From contig CAJNDS010002623.1 in assembly GCA_905221605.1 (NCBI GenBank), forward strand, positions 347,501 through 411,500: a stretch of 64,000 bases of DNA, read 5' to 3'. Of the stretch, positions 21,300 through 31,229 are shown in pieces. The translations under genes were made by a program, and so were the position numbers. Numbering within the stretch: position 1 is the first letter of the stretch; each line of letters begins with the position of its first letter. Source of the DNA: Symbiodinium natans (Eukaryota > Sar > Dinophyceae > Suessiales > Symbiodiniaceae). The notes beneath the pieces were generated by a model. That model was not told the DNA's origin, did no database searches, and saw only the letters and a program-made list of their open reading frames with translations.

Positions 21300-22045
21300 C
21301 ACTAAGAACCCTCCCTGACTACCATTCTCCCCACGAAGCGTATACTGTTGTTAGTCTTGTTTCTCCAACTGATTTTCGTCTTATCGGGTTCAGGATCTTT
21401 GGTTCCGGGCTTGTGGTTTAGAGATTGGGGAACCCTAAATGCTTAGCCATTAACACCATCGCTTAGACTACCTATGCAAGCCTAAAGAGTTGTGTTGAGC
21501 GTGAGCTGCACCTCCAGTGCCGGTGCAGTACCCCCTTCTCCCTTCTCCCATTCTCTTTTACCAGTCCAACATGGGGTCGGCCCCTCCCAAGCCCAAAAAC
21601 CCACTACCAAACCCAAGTTCCTACCTGGCCCTGCGCCCTGTTGTGCTTGCTGGCACCCCCTGAACCTGGCCTCCCTGGCCCTCCTGACCCCTTATAAGGC
21701 ATTTGCTCAAACCCAAAACCTGGTTGACCCGCTTGGGCCCTTACCCCGCCCCATGGCCCCGGCCTGCCCGACCCCCCAACCTTTCCAGAAACATCTCCTT
21801 CCACCCGTTCGAAGGACGGGGGTGGAAAGTGGGAGTTTAGGGCACTAGCCCGAAACCCTGAAAGGAGAAAAGTTGGGTGGATGCCTGCGTAGGCAGGGGG
21901 TGGGAAAAATGGAACAACCCAACCTTTCTGGTTGTGGTGGCTCCAACTTCAATATACGCGCCACGACATATGCCGCCCCCTCACACCCCCTGGGTGTGTT
22001 GGGGTGTCATCTCCGCATGAAATCTACCGCCGCGGCGTGGCGAGA
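21300..22045. other. Unique DNA without a supported exon
   Basis: A GC-rich stretch with a 118-codon plus frame (21492-21848); its Pro-rich composition and a lack of splice context make it doubtful. Confidence 0.4.
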
Positions 22046-22046
22046 G

Positions 22047-22227
22047 CCCTAAACCCTAAACCCTAAACCCTAAACCCTAAACCCTAAACCCTAAACCCTA
22101 AACCCTAAACCCTAAACCCTAAACCCTAAACCCTAAACTGGCCCTAAACCCTAAACCCTAAACCCTAAACCCTAAACCCTAAACCCTAAACCCTAAACCC
22201 TAAACCCTAAACCCTAAACCCTAAACC
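22047..22227 (+). repeat. CCCTAAA array, about 25 copies, one interruption
   Basis: Two perfect runs separated by CTGGC at about 22138-22142; directly abuts the ankyrin exon island. One of the longest arrays in the window. Confidence 0.97.
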
Positions 22228-22250
22228 CTCATCTCCTTGATCGCGCCCTC

Positions 22251-22322
22251 CCAGACGAAGTTCACATCTGCGCGATCGCGGAGGAGAGCCCTCACCGTGT
22301 CACAGCAGCCCGCCACGCATGC
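22251..22322 (-). CDS. Ankyrin-repeat exon (VRALLRDRADVN)
   Basis: Acceptor CCCTAAACCCTCAG|GCA, then ACVAGCCDTVRALLRDRADVN plus FVW after it: the A...G....V..LL...ADVN core of an ankyrin repeat. The island (22227-22322) is flanked by a 180-base CCCTAAA array and a TTTAGGG array. The donor is GA (TGG|GAGGG) or GT at 22257. An open plus frame (EVHICAIAEESPHR) is rejected on domain grounds. Confidence 0.75.
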
Positions 22323-22325
22323 CTG

Positions 22326-22400
22326 AGGGTTTAGGGTTTAGGGTTTAGGGTTTAGGGTTTAGGGTTTAAGGTTTAGGGTTTAGGGTTTAGGGTTTAGGGT
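22326..22400 (+). repeat. TTTAGGG array on the other side of the exon
   Basis: About 10 heptamers starting directly after the exon's AG acceptor (minus strand). Confidence 0.95.
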
Positions 22401-22659
22401 TGTGATTTAGGATTTAGGGCTTAGTAGGGTCTAGGGTTTAATTAGGGTTTCAGGGTTTAGGGTATGCCTGACTGGTGAAGGGCTCGCCTTGCCCAGAGGG
22501 TCCATGTGTGAATTAGGTACCCCCAAGACCCTATTCGGTATGGTTTCTGGGTACCAAAGTCCAGAATAGTACTACACATCGACCCTCTGGGTTCTAAGAA
22601 CCCCGACAGGGGTCACCAGAATCACAACCAGAAAAATCGGTAGGCTCTGGGTTCTTGAG

Positions 22660-22845
22660 GTGTGGGTGTGGGTGTGGGTGTGGGTGTGGGTGTGGGTGTG
22701 GGTGTGGGTGTGGGTGTGGGTGTGGGTGTGGGTGTGGGTGCGGGTGTGGGCGTGGGTGGGTGTGGGTGTGGGGGTGTGGGTGTGGGTGTGGGGGTGTGTG
22801 TGTGGGTATGGGTGTGGGTGTGTGGGTGTGGGTGTGTGTGTATTG
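22660..22845 (+). repeat. GGGTGT hexamer minisatellite
   Basis: About 30 units, purest at 22660-22745. All six-frame ORFs over it are low complexity. Confidence 0.95.
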
Positions 22846-23397
22846 GGATCGACCAGGGCGCACTCGGCACTCACTCACCCTCGCCCGACTGAGTGGGGTT
22901 GGATGAACACTTGGCAAGACGGCCCAACTTCTCAGATCCAGATCCACAAGTCTTCCGAAAGCTCGCCGGAGAAAAGGCTAAACAAGAATGACAATTCTAA
23001 ATCAAGGACCCAGCAGCATAAGGGTCGTCCCACACGCACACACCAACGCAACGCCAGCAAACACGGGGGGCCACGGCACGAATAGCCCAGCCCCCACAAG
23101 CTGAAGACGACACACCTTGCAGTATCCCCTTGGTGCGATGGGGCAGCGCCCACTTGCGGCACCACGCCAGGACGAAGAGGATTCTTAAGGTTTAGGGTTT
23201 AGGCTCAGGGTAGTCTACAAAGCAAAGTGGGGCTTGAGGGCTGTCCAAAAGTAGGGGTACCCTTTTTGTGGATAGCCGGGATTATGTTGTGTATTTGGGG
23301 TATATGACGGGTGCCCCTATTTCGAGCAACCTCCAACAATTCTAAGCCTTTTATGTGCTCTAATATGGTCATAATTGGGTTACAAGTACAGTTATCC

Positions 23398-23526
23398 CTA
23401 AACCCTAAACCCTGAACCCTAAACCCTAAACCCTAAACCCTGAACCCTTAACCCTGAACCCTACACCCTGTTGGGTTCTAAGTGCAACTACTATTTGGTT
23501 CGTAAGTACCATGAACCTCCAAGTAG
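23398..23526. mobile_element. Family A right half with a telomeric block inside
   Basis: The element core (ATAATTGGGTTACAAGTACA) is interrupted by CCCTAAA repeats (23398-23470), then resumes and ends CATGAACCTCCAAGTA. Telomeric repeats seem to have been added inside the element. Confidence 0.55.
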
Positions 23527-23853
23527 GCGTCGGGATGATTCTATGGAGCGACGACTCTTCACCGACTCTGTCCCTTTAGGGTTTAGGGTTTAGGGTTTAG
23601 GGTTTAGGGTTTAGGGTTTAGGTCCCTACTTGGCCTCGAGGTGATCGGGAAGGTTTCTTTTTTTTTTACGGGGCCTTCGAAAGGGAACCTAACGGCCCCG
23701 CCACCCGCCCCGCCCAAAAAAAAGGGGAATAAGGGCCTCCTCTGGGATCTAGTAGCCCTAAACCCCAAACCCTAAACCCAAAACCCTAAACCCTAAACTC
23801 TTGAGTTCCCCTTCAGAAGCCCTTGAAGATCGCTGGCTCTGCGGCGAAGCTGC

Positions 23854-23873
23854 CACCATGAGCGGGCTCAGGC
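23854..23873 (-). CDS. Ankyrin-repeat gene, 20-base exon (LSPLMV)
   Basis: Acceptor TTGCTGTAG|GC, frame (G)LSPLMV, then a GC donor (GTG|GCAGCT). Joined to 22322 it gives SPLMV|ACVAGCCDTVRALL, a correctly spaced ankyrin repeat. The frame also runs to GTTTAGGG at about 23798 (VAASPQSQRSS...), which would lengthen the repeat abnormally. Confidence 0.6.
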
Positions 23874-23893
23874 CTACAGCAAACTCCAGCAAG

Positions 23894-23970
23894 TTTAGGG
23901 TTTAGGGTTTAGGGTTTAGGGTTTAGGGTTTAGGGTTTAGGGTTTAGGTTTAGGGTTTAGGGTTTAGGGA
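23894..23970 (+). repeat. TTTAGGG array, about 10 copies
   Basis: Perfect except one hexamer. Precedes exon 23854-23873 on the minus strand. Confidence 0.95.
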
Positions 23971-24104
23971 ACATGGTTTCAGGATTGTTAGAGCTGGGAT
24001 TCCCAATGGTATACCTCTTGGGGGTATGGGGATAAGGATGTTCCAACTTTTTGGGGTTTACGGTACGTTGAGTTGCGCCAGGGGGGAAAGGGCGAGCGGA
24101 AGAT

Positions 24105-24255
24105 TTGGGGGTTTTGGGGTTTTGGGGTCTTGGGGGTTTTGGGGGTTTTGGGGGGTTTTGGGGGGTTTTGGGGCCATGGGGTTTTGGGGGTTTGGGGGTT
24201 TTGGGGTTTTGGGGTTTTGGGGGTTTTGGGGGATCTTGGGGTTTTGGGAGTTGGG
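24105..24255 (+). repeat. GTTTTGGGG repeat
   Basis: Eight- to eleven-base units (GGTTTTGGGG/GGTTTTGGGGG) in place of the telomeric heptamer. Confidence 0.9.
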
Positions 24256-24348
24256 GGAGAGTTGGGGCTCTAGAAGCAGTTAGTAGTAGCGACCGGTGCT
24301 TGTGTAGGCATGACAGGCCTTTGAAGGAATAACCCATAATAGAAGCCC

Positions 24349-24472
24349 TACTTGGAGGTTCAGGGTACTTAAAACCCCAGCCATAACTGTACTTATAAGC
24401 CCCCTTAGTCCCCGAAGTAGGCAATGAGTAGCCTTAGAACAGGGGATATAAGTACCCATGAACCTCGAAGTA
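24349..24472. mobile_element. Family A inverted-repeat element
   Basis: TACTTGGAGGTTCAGGGTAC and CCCATGAACCTCGAAGTA ends. Confidence 0.8.
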
Positions 24473-24879
24473 AACCTCATACCCCCTGAAGAGGTTGGGG
24501 CTAAGGGCGCCAGCTGGTGAGTTCGAAGGAAAACCATACACAGGGCTTAGGGTACCACCTCGGCAAGGTAGGACACTCTACACCTACGCAGACTCACCCT
24601 TCTATGATGCTAGGGTCTAGGGTCTAGGGTCTAGGGTTTAGGGTTTAGGGTTTAGGGTTTAGGGTTTAGGGTTTCGGGTCTAGGACCTAAAGTCAGATAG
24701 GTCGAAGGAAATCCCCCCAACCCCCTCCCTGGCAGCTTGCCCTTAGTGCTTACAAGGCCTAAGCCGACCGCAACCTTCCCTAAACCCTAAGCCCTAGACC
24801 CTAAACCCTAAACCCTAAACCCTAATCCCTAAACCCTAAACCCTAAACCGACCGCAACCTTAAACCCTGAACGGTGCCG

Positions 24880-25200
24880 CACCCAAGACACCCTAAAGGG
24901 AGGAGGAGACCCCTAAGCCCTACATACCCTAAGCCTGTATACCCTAAAAACCCCGTAAACACGATAGACCCTCTCAACCCTGCAAACCCCATAGACCCTG
25001 CACACCCTATAAACCCTATGAACCCTATAACCCCTCCAGACCCTGCAAACCTTGTAGACCTGCAAGCCCTCTCAACCCTATAAACCCTACAACCCCTCTA
25101 AGCCCCATAACCGCTTTGCAAACCTTATACACCCTATAAACCCTCTAAACCCTGCAAACCCTACAAACATCTAAAGCCCTAAGCCCTACACGCTAAACCC
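24880..25200 (+). repeat. CCCTATAAA/CCCTGCAAA variant repeats
   Basis: A degenerate array in which the A-rich part of each unit is expanded (CCCTATAAACCCTCTAAA). Confidence 0.8.
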
Positions 25201-25221
25201 TAAACCCACACCAAACAAACC

Positions 25222-25291
25222 CTAAACCCTAAACCCTAAACCCTAAACCCTAAACCCTAAACCCTAAACCCTAAACCCTAAACCCTAAACC
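25222..25291 (+). repeat. CCCTAAA array between CCACACCAAACAAACCC copies
   Basis: About 10 perfect heptamers. ACCCACACCAAACAAACCC occurs on both sides (about 25205 and 25290), a direct repeat bounding the block. Confidence 0.95.
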
Positions 25292-25320
25292 CACACCAAA
25301 CAAACCCACTGTGCCTCGTC

Positions 25321-25354
25321 CCTTGTGATCCATGGCGCCGAACTGGTAGGTGGC
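25321..25354 (-). CDS. Ankyrin-repeat gene, exon leading into ankyrin repeats
   Basis: Acceptor AAGCGCAG|GCC, frame ATYQFGAMDHK plus one base, donor GA (AAGG|GACGAG). Splicing to 23873 completes MDHKG-LSPLMV, the D..G.(S/T)PL opening of an ankyrin repeat. Reading on to a GTTTG donor at 25306 gives DHKGRGTV, which resembles an EF-hand loop but breaks the ankyrin spacing. Confidence 0.6.
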
Positions 25355-25427
25355 CTGCGCTTGGGCTTTACTGGCGCTTAGCAGGGTTTAAGGTTTAGGG
25401 CTTTTTTTAATGCAATGACTGGGTCTA

Positions 25428-25548
25428 GGGTTAGGGTTTAGGGTTTAGGGTTTAGGGTTTAGGGTTTAGGGTTTAGGGTTTAGGGTTTAGGGTTTAGGGT
25501 TTAGGGTTTAGGGTTTAGGGTTTAGGGTTTAGGGTTTAGGGTTTAGGA
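25428..25548 (+). repeat. TTTAGGG array, about 17 copies
   Basis: Perfect heptamers; minus-strand 5' side of exon 25321-25354. Confidence 0.97.
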
Positions 25549-25771
25549 AAGCCACTGGGACCAGAACCCTAAAGCCTAAATATTCCCGACTACGAGCCGG
25601 CGGTAGGGTCGGTCGAGGGGGTTCGAACTTTGGGGCTTGCAGAGCGCTCAACCCTAAACCCTGAAGACTAAAACCCTAAAACCCTGAACCCCTGAACCCC
25701 TAAACCCCTAGACCCTAGACCCTAGACCCTAAACCCTAAACCCTAAACCCTAAACCCTGAACAGCCTAAAC

Positions 25772-25980
25772 CGAAAGCCCCGTGGTCCCGGACTTCCCGA
25801 GATCCAAGCCCGAGATTTCGGATTTGAGGCGTAGCGGGGCTCCATACAAAAGCCATGCTGCCCTCTTCGGGGAACTGGCATGGTCGCTGCCCGCCGTTCC
25901 GACACGATGCTTGGCACAAGTCTCGCCCCCAAGGGCGCCCGACGTGGGAGTGGTGTCCCAACTTTAGCCAGCACGATAGC
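25772..25980 (-). CDS. Large exon-like island, frame unresolved
   Basis: A 209-base unique island with acceptor TTTCAAAG|GCT and donor CG|GTTTAGG at its edges. Two minus frames are fully open: one reads AIVLAKVGTPLPRRAPLG, the other LSCWLKLGHHSHVGRP, then CQFPEEGSMAFVW. The neighbouring exons at 26344 and 25354 can join without it, so it may be an optional exon or a non-coding island in the intron. Confidence 0.3.
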
Positions 25981-26007
25981 CTTTGAAAGTGCTTGCTCTA
26001 CAGCGAA

Positions 26008-26098
26008 GGTTTAGGGTTTAGGGTTTAGGGTTTAGGGTTTAGGGTTTAGGGTTTAGGGTTTAGGGTTTAGGGTTTAGGGTTTAGGGTTTAGGGTTGAG
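26008..26098 (+). repeat. TTTAGGG array, about 13 copies
   Basis: Perfect heptamers on the acceptor side (minus strand) of the 25772-25980 island. Confidence 0.97.
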
Positions 26099-26275
26099 GA
26101 ACACAAACAACTGGCACCACACCGATGCCTGCAGCCCTAAACCTGAAACCCTAAGCTTCTTTCCCCGGAGGGGAACCAACCTCTAGTCCTCACACACACG
26201 CCAAACCTTTAAAGGGGGTAGGGCAACCCTATAAACCCTACATAAGCACTATGAAATCCGTTCTAAGATGAGCTC

Positions 26276-26344
26276 CTGGAAGTGGTCCGTCTGCAGCCGC
26301 CGGGGTGTCTCCAAATGTAGGGAGTCATCCGTGGACTCCATGTC
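26276..26344 (-). CDS. Ankyrin-repeat gene, exon (DMESTDDSLHLETPRR)
   Basis: Acceptor CCCTCTGTAG|GAC, then DMESTDDSLHLETPRR, LQTDHFQ (23 codons). The frame reaches a stop about 14 bases past the chosen GA donor (CAG|GAGCTC), so splicing here or just after is required. Direct joining to 25354 gives TDHFQ|ATYQFGAMDHKG. The plus strand also has an open frame (MSSWKWSVCSRRG), judged less likely. Confidence 0.6.
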
Positions 26345-26599
26345 CTACAGAGGGTTTAGGGTTTAGGGGTTAGGGTTTAGGGTTTAGGGTTTAGGCTTAG
26401 GGCACTTCGCGCGGACCCCCCCCCCCCCCACCCCTGGAATACCCTTGAAGTAAGCCGCTTAGTTGTTAGGGGTTTGTAGGTTTCTTTTTGTTTGATTCAT
26501 TCAGGAGTATCGAACTCAGGTGAGCCTGGTAAAGGGGGGTTAGGGTTTTTGGGGTTTTTGGGGTCGCACCCCCGGGCCTTGCATGGACCTTCCCCAATA

Positions 26600-27267
26600 C
26601 CCTTGATTTAAGCAGCACCTAGAGCGAGCTACATACCCTGTTCAAAGGAAAGACAGTTCATCCCCTGTACTGTAGTCCTTGTACCTAACTTGGTAGAACA
26701 AAGGGACCCATTTTTGGGTTGGCTAATTACTTTATTAAGGAAAAAACCTAGTGAGAGTTGTGGAGCCTTTTGTTGTAGAACCCCTTTGTTAGGGGCAAGC
26801 AAGGACTGGCGGGGGACCTGAACACTGATCGCTCCAGGTGATCGTAAGACCGTTCGTGCTAAATCGTCCGCGAACACCCTAGGCATTGATGAGCCCAACG
26901 AACTCAGCAAGATCGACAGGACTTGGCCAAGTCTGCTGCTTCTCAACAGGGAATTTGGCTTGTATGCTGGGAAGCTATAGCGCAGACTTCGCTGGTCGTC
27001 AGGCACTGTTTCTAAACCTCCTTCCATCGACTGGCAACATTTAAGAAGACCCAAACCCCAAACCCCAAACCCCAAACCCTGAACCCTGAACCCTAATACC
27101 TAAACCCAAAACCCGAAACCATAGACCAGGAACCTTATCCCCCTAACACTAGCTACTGAGGGCCGCAGTGGGCGCTGACTATATTCGCAGATTCGCAGAA
27201 AGACTACACCTAAGCCCAAGGACCGTAGACCCCAAACCGTAAGCCCCACACCCTAAACCCCGAACCT
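26600..27267. other. Unique DNA with a chance-length open frame
   Basis: Holds a 148-codon minus frame (26629-27075) with no splice context and no domain; a frame this long is expected by chance in 64 kb. Confidence 0.4.
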
Positions 27268-27390
27268 ACAAGGAGGGGCCCCCGAGTTATAAGTGGAGTT
27301 ATAAGAGCCCTAAATTGGGTTATAAGGATCCTAATTAAGGTTATAAGGCCCTGAACTACAGTTAGTTTAGTAAGGGGGCCCCTCCTTGTA
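27268..27390. mobile_element. Family B inverted-repeat element
   Basis: ACAAGGAGGGGCCCCCGAGT and GGGGGCCCCTCCTTGT ends. Confidence 0.85.
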
Positions 27391-27518
27391 ACCCCCCCAG
27401 CCCTGGAGAACCGGCTTCCTGGCCCCTAAGCTGCACTCTGAGGCGGCGACGGAGTCGTCGATGACTGTTCCGAGCTTGTCAGACTTGCCGAGGACCCTGT
27501 CTGTTTCGGTTTGGGGTC

Positions 27519-27641
27519 TACAAGGGGACCCCCTTCCTATACTAACTGTAGTTAAGGGACTTATAACCCCATTTAGGATCCTTACAACCCAATTCAGGGC
27601 TCTTATAACTCCACTTATAACTCGGGGGGCCCCTCCTTGTA
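27519..27641. mobile_element. Family B inverted-repeat element, opposite orientation
   Basis: ACAAGGGGACCCCCTTCCTA and GGGGGGCCCCTCCTTGT ends, 130 bp from the previous copy. Confidence 0.85.
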
Positions 27642-28200
27642 CCTGTTTTTGCTTTCGGGATCACAGCACAGGTCGGAACCCTGTCCTGGAGATGAACACG
27701 GTTGCCAGTGAAGGTTTGGTATGTTGTAGAAAGAAGCAAACTTGCCGCAGATAGCAGTGTTTTGGGCATGTTCGCGAAAGGCCTCAACGCTTGTGACCGC
27801 TTGTCTGGTTGCAACAACATCAAAGATCCGTCGTAGATGGTTCATGAAAGGCCCAAACGCTGAACATTCCAGCATTGCGGGGATGTTCGCAAATGGCTTG
27901 TGACAGCGCGTCTTGTTCCAACAACGCCTAACATCATTTGCCGCATCATATAAATACGATGCACAAACGCTGCAAATACCGGTGTTCTTGGGGCATGGTT
28001 AGAGTAACATGGTCGCAGTAAGGTTGCGCCCGCTTTAGTATCGTTAGGCCCCACTATGGGCAGTTCCGGCATATTTCTAGAGGGCACCCCATGTTGCCAA
28101 GGGTTACCCGCCATTATAGGAAGTTGCTCGCCTGGGGACCCTGATTTGGGGGATAAAAGGCTTGTCATCTTAAAAAAGAAGCTGAAGGCTTGTGCACCCT
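27642..28200. other. Unique DNA, TTGCGAxxGCC-type tandem similarity
   Basis: Weak repeats of AGCxTTGCGGxxATGTTCGC (27770-27960); no exon could be supported. Confidence 0.35.
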
Positions 28201-28235
28201 GCTAAACCCTAAACCCTAAACCCTAAACCCTAAAC

Positions 28236-28267
28236 TGGAAGGGTTTCGGGCCCATTTCAGGCTTCAC
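28236..28267 (-). CDS. Ankyrin-repeat gene, micro-exon (VKPEMGPKPF)
   Basis: The island lies exactly between CCCTAAAC and GGTTTAGGG. Acceptor CCCCAG|GTG, frame VKPEMGPKPF plus two bases, donor GTTTAGGG. A shorter version ends at the GA donor CCT|GAAATGG, whose GAAATGG resembles GACATGG at the start of the next exon (26344) and keeps phase 0. The two options differ by seven residues. Confidence 0.45.
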
Positions 28268-28304
28268 CTGGGGTTTAGGGTTTAGGGTTTAGAGGGTTTC
28301 GGTC

Positions 28305-28352
28305 CCCTTTGAAGTCCGAACAGAGCTCCCTCAGGCAAAGGCCTTGGAGCTC
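28305..28352 (-). CDS. Ankyrin-repeat gene, exon (ELQGLCLRELCSDFKG)
   Basis: Acceptor GCGAAG|GAG, then ELQGLCLRELCSDFKG (16 codons). Donor GGG|GACCG (GA type) or a nearby GT. The phase matches both neighbours. A run of about 14 C (plus strand) separates it from the upstream telomeric block. Confidence 0.5.
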
Positions 28353-28635
28353 CTTCGCACGTAATTTCCCCCCCCCCCCCAGGGTTTAAGGTTTAGGGTT
28401 TAGGGTTTAGGGTTTAGGGTCAAGGGTTGAGGGTAAAACAAAACCACGAAAGCCTCAAACAAGACCTTGCGCGGTTCGCCCCCCGCGTGCATAACCTGCA
28501 AACCTGGGGCCTACACCCTTGACCCTCAACATGAGCTCTGAACCCTAACCCCTGCACCATGAATTGCAAACCTTAAGCCACAGAGCCCAAAACCCTAAAC
28601 CCTAAATCCTAAACCCTCAACCCTAAACCTTAAAC

Positions 28636-28710
28636 CCTGAAAGCATGCCTCGACATCATGGCTTTGTAGAACCGCCAGGTGTTGACCTCCCCGCATCGAA
28701 GCAGATTGTC
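28636..28710 (-). CDS. Ankyrin-repeat gene, exon (DNLLRCGEVNTWRFYK)
   Basis: Acceptor CGTCAAG|GAC, then DNLLRCGEVNTWRFYK, AMMSRHAFR (25 codons, phase 0 to 0). The donor AGG|GTTTAAGG is a degenerate telomere-type start; a GC donor (CAT|GCTTTC, 28645) is possible. The intron downstream is only about 280 bases long and contains no element. Confidence 0.65.
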
Positions 28711-28727
28711 CTTGACGCAGGGTTAAG

Positions 28728-28960
28728 GTTTGGGGTTTAGGGTTTAGGGTTTAGGGTTTAGGGTTTAGGGTTTAGGGTTCAGGTTTCAGGTTTCAGGTTT
28801 CAGGGTTTAGGCTGAAGGGTTAAGGGTTGAGGGTTGAGGGTATAGGGTTGAGGGTTCAGGGTTTAGGGTTTAGGCTGAAGGGTTAAGGGTTTGAGGTTTA
28901 GGGTTTAGGGTTGAGGGTTAAGGGTTTAGGGTTAAGGGTTAAGGGTTGAGGGTTTGAGGT
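28728..28960 (+). repeat. TTTAGGG/TTGAGGG/TTAAGGG mixed array
   Basis: About 30 heptamers, pure at the left, variant-rich to the right. Confidence 0.9.
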
Positions 28961-29040
28961 TGCATGCAAAACTTGTCCGAACCTCCGGACTGGCAGCCTA
29001 AACTCTGAAACCAACACCTTGGCTGCACTTAGGGGGGGTT

Positions 29041-29190
29041 AGGGCTTAGGGTTTAGGGTTTAGGGTTTAGGGTTTAGGGTTTAGGGTTTGGGGTTTAGGG
29101 TTTGGGGTTTGGGGCTTAGGGCTTAGGGTTTAGGGTTTAGGGTGTAGGGTTTGGGGTTTTGGGTTTCGGGTTTGGGGTTTCGGGTTTGGG
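29041..29190 (+). repeat. TTTAGGG/TTTGGGG array
   Basis: About 21 heptamers with many TTTGGGG and TTTCGGG variants. Confidence 0.9.
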
Positions 29191-29569
29191 GTTAACTTTT
29201 AGCTACCTTATTAAGAAGCCCAATAAAGCCAAAAAGGCTAAGGATCTAAAGTTACAGTAAAGCACCACAAAGAACACCTTCACCCTGGAGCAACAAATGC
29301 GCATTTGCAAAAACGGACAATGCGACGGAACAATATGTCATTTTTGTGGGTGGTTCTCCCCAGAATTTACAAGAGAAATGATCCACACATGTGCAGCAAA
29401 TGTTGCGATGTAAACTTCTGGATGTCCAAAACAACAAACTCTTGCACCACCCTAAACCCTAAACCCAAGACCCCAAACCCTAAACCCCAAACTCGAAACC
29501 CTAAACCCTAAACCCTAAACCCTGAGACAATAAGCCCACGGCAATGCAGCACCTGCCCTGCCAAGTCTC

Positions 29570-29620
29570 GCATTTCAGCTCAAGCAGCTGCTTCGTGAGT
29601 CTCCACACCGTTGCACGATC
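29570..29620 (-). CDS. Ankyrin-repeat gene, exon (DRATVWRLTKQLLELKC)
   Basis: Acceptor AGCACAG|GAT, then DRATVWRLTKQLLELKC (17 codons), a probable helix. A GA donor (TGC|GAGACT) is chosen because the next exon starts AG|GAC in phase 0. The frame remains open to a (G)GTTTAGGG donor near 29523, so a longer exon is possible. Confidence 0.65.
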
Positions 29621-29756
29621 CTGTGCTGTGTGCATGCCACGCAAAAAAAGTTTAGGGTTTAGGGTTTAGGGTTTAGGGTTTAGGGTTTAGGGTTTAGGGA
29701 TTAGGGTTCGGGATTTGGGGCTTGGGGTTAAGGGTTTAGGCGGTTTAGGGTTTAGG

Positions 29757-29775
29757 GGGGGGGGGGGGGGGGGGG
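29757..29775 (+). repeat. Poly-G run ending a telomeric block
   Basis: TTTAGGG repeats pass into about 19 G. Confidence 0.9.
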
Positions 29776-30084
29776 ATTCATACGGCTACCACCACGTAGA
29801 ACTGCAGCTACCCGACCTATAGTCCCAGGTAAAACTACCCATGAACACACGACCTATAGTCCAGCTATAACTACCCATGAACAGAACGGTTTCAGGCCAT
29901 GGGTGAAGCTCTTGGCTAATGCAAGTCCAAGCTAGCTCCTAGCCGTCAAACTATGTGCTTGCAATCCGTCTTAGGGTTTAGGGTTTAGGGTTTAGGGGTT
30001 TAGGGCTTAGGGTTCAAGCCAATCAAACCCCGACTGCCAGAAACCCTCTGGACCCTACAACCCCTGTGGGTGTGGGTCGCGATC

Positions 30085-30132
30085 CTCTTCTACCGTGAAG
30101 GCCCCATCGTGCGGCCAGTTCTGCAACCAGTC
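30085..30132 (-). CDS. Ankyrin-repeat gene, exon (FTVEE)
   Basis: Acceptor GCCTCAG|GAC, then DWLQNWPHDGAFTVEE (16 codons). The GA donor is GAG|GATCGCGAC, and the next exon (29620) starts AG|GATCGTGCAAC. The shared GATCG shows the intron lies between a short direct repeat. Joined reading: FTVEE|DRATVWRLTKQLLE. Confidence 0.7.
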
Positions 30133-30825
30133 CTGAGGCAGGCTTAAGGTTTATATAGCCCTAAACCCTACAGCCTAAAGCCTAAACCCCCATCCTTGAG
30201 CTGCAGTTGCAAGTATATGCTGGTTGGGATTTAGGGTCTAGGGTTGAGGACTCTAACTACAGTAGCCAACCCGTTTTCAGAAACCTGCTTTCGATTCCTA
30301 TATTAAGGCCCCTTTCAGAATGGATCAACCCAGTTCAGCAACACATGGTTAACAAACCGGTCTAGCTAGCGTTGAACCCTAAACCCCAACGTCATAAACC
30401 CTAAGCCTTCTTGAGTAAGTGCCCTAATATATATATATATATATATATATGGCTATCCTTGGGTTGTAAGTACAGTTACAATTGGGTTATTAAGTACCAT
30501 GACCCCCCAACTAAACCCGAACCCTAAACCGCAAACCCTAAAGCCTTCTTGAGTCATTTGCGCGGTTTGGGGTTTTGGGTAGCTTAGGGTTTAGGTGAAG
30601 CCGTACCAATGACGTCCTTGGTAATCCCTCACACCCCCACCCAAGATCACCCTTACGCCAAGGTGCGGCACTGCTGCTGGAGAAGATCCTGCGAATCCAA
30701 GATTGGGGGCCTTGAAAATTAGAATGGGATGTATTGTCAGACTTCAGCAATCACCAAGCGACCCGCGCATGGCACGGTACCATCTGCCCCAAACTGAAAG
30801 GAAACTGAGAGGGGGCGCGTTCTCA

Positions 30826-30951
30826 ACCTCTGAGTTGCTGAGTTCATAAGCCCCCCAAAAGTGTACACTTTCTGCTCTAATTACAGGGGAGCTTTTGCAT
30901 CCAAAAGTGTGAAGTGTACTCATTCAGCTACTAAGACGTAGATACACAAGT
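30826..30951. mobile_element. Family G inverted-repeat element
   Basis: GAGTTGCTGAGTTCATAAGC and GTGTACTCATTCAGCTACT, with paired AAAAGTGTACACTTT arms. A second copy is at 35567-35713. Confidence 0.75.
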
Positions 30952-31185
30952 GCAAGTCCAAGAACCTGGTTTCCGGAAAACGGGCTTGGAGGTTTTGGGG
31001 GGTATCCAAAGCCCTAATCCCCAAACCATCGTCGGTTTAGGGTGTCCTCACCCGAAACCCAAATTCAACCCTATAAACCCAGCTGCTGCAAGGGTCTAGC
31101 GGAGTCCCCCGAAGGAAGGAAGGCAGGAAGAAAGGCAGCAAGGAAGAGCGGCACGCGAGAGTACTCGCTGCCCTACAACCACGTC

Positions 31186-31229
31186 CCCCCCCCCCCCCCC
31201 CCCCCCCGCCCCCCACCCCCCCGCCCCCC
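31186..31229 (+). repeat. C-rich run
   Basis: About 40 C with sparse G and A. Confidence 0.9.

Noticed and set aside
22572-23085. Overlapping ORFs of up to 141 codons on both strands
   Set aside because: They are translations of the GGGTGT minisatellite.
25306-25354. EF-hand-like MDHKGRGTV
   Set aside because: The loop lacks acidic residues at key positions, and using an earlier donor gives a proper ankyrin repeat instead.
26629-27075. 148-codon minus-strand ORF
   Set aside because: No splice context, no domain, and several frames of this length are expected by chance in a window of this size.
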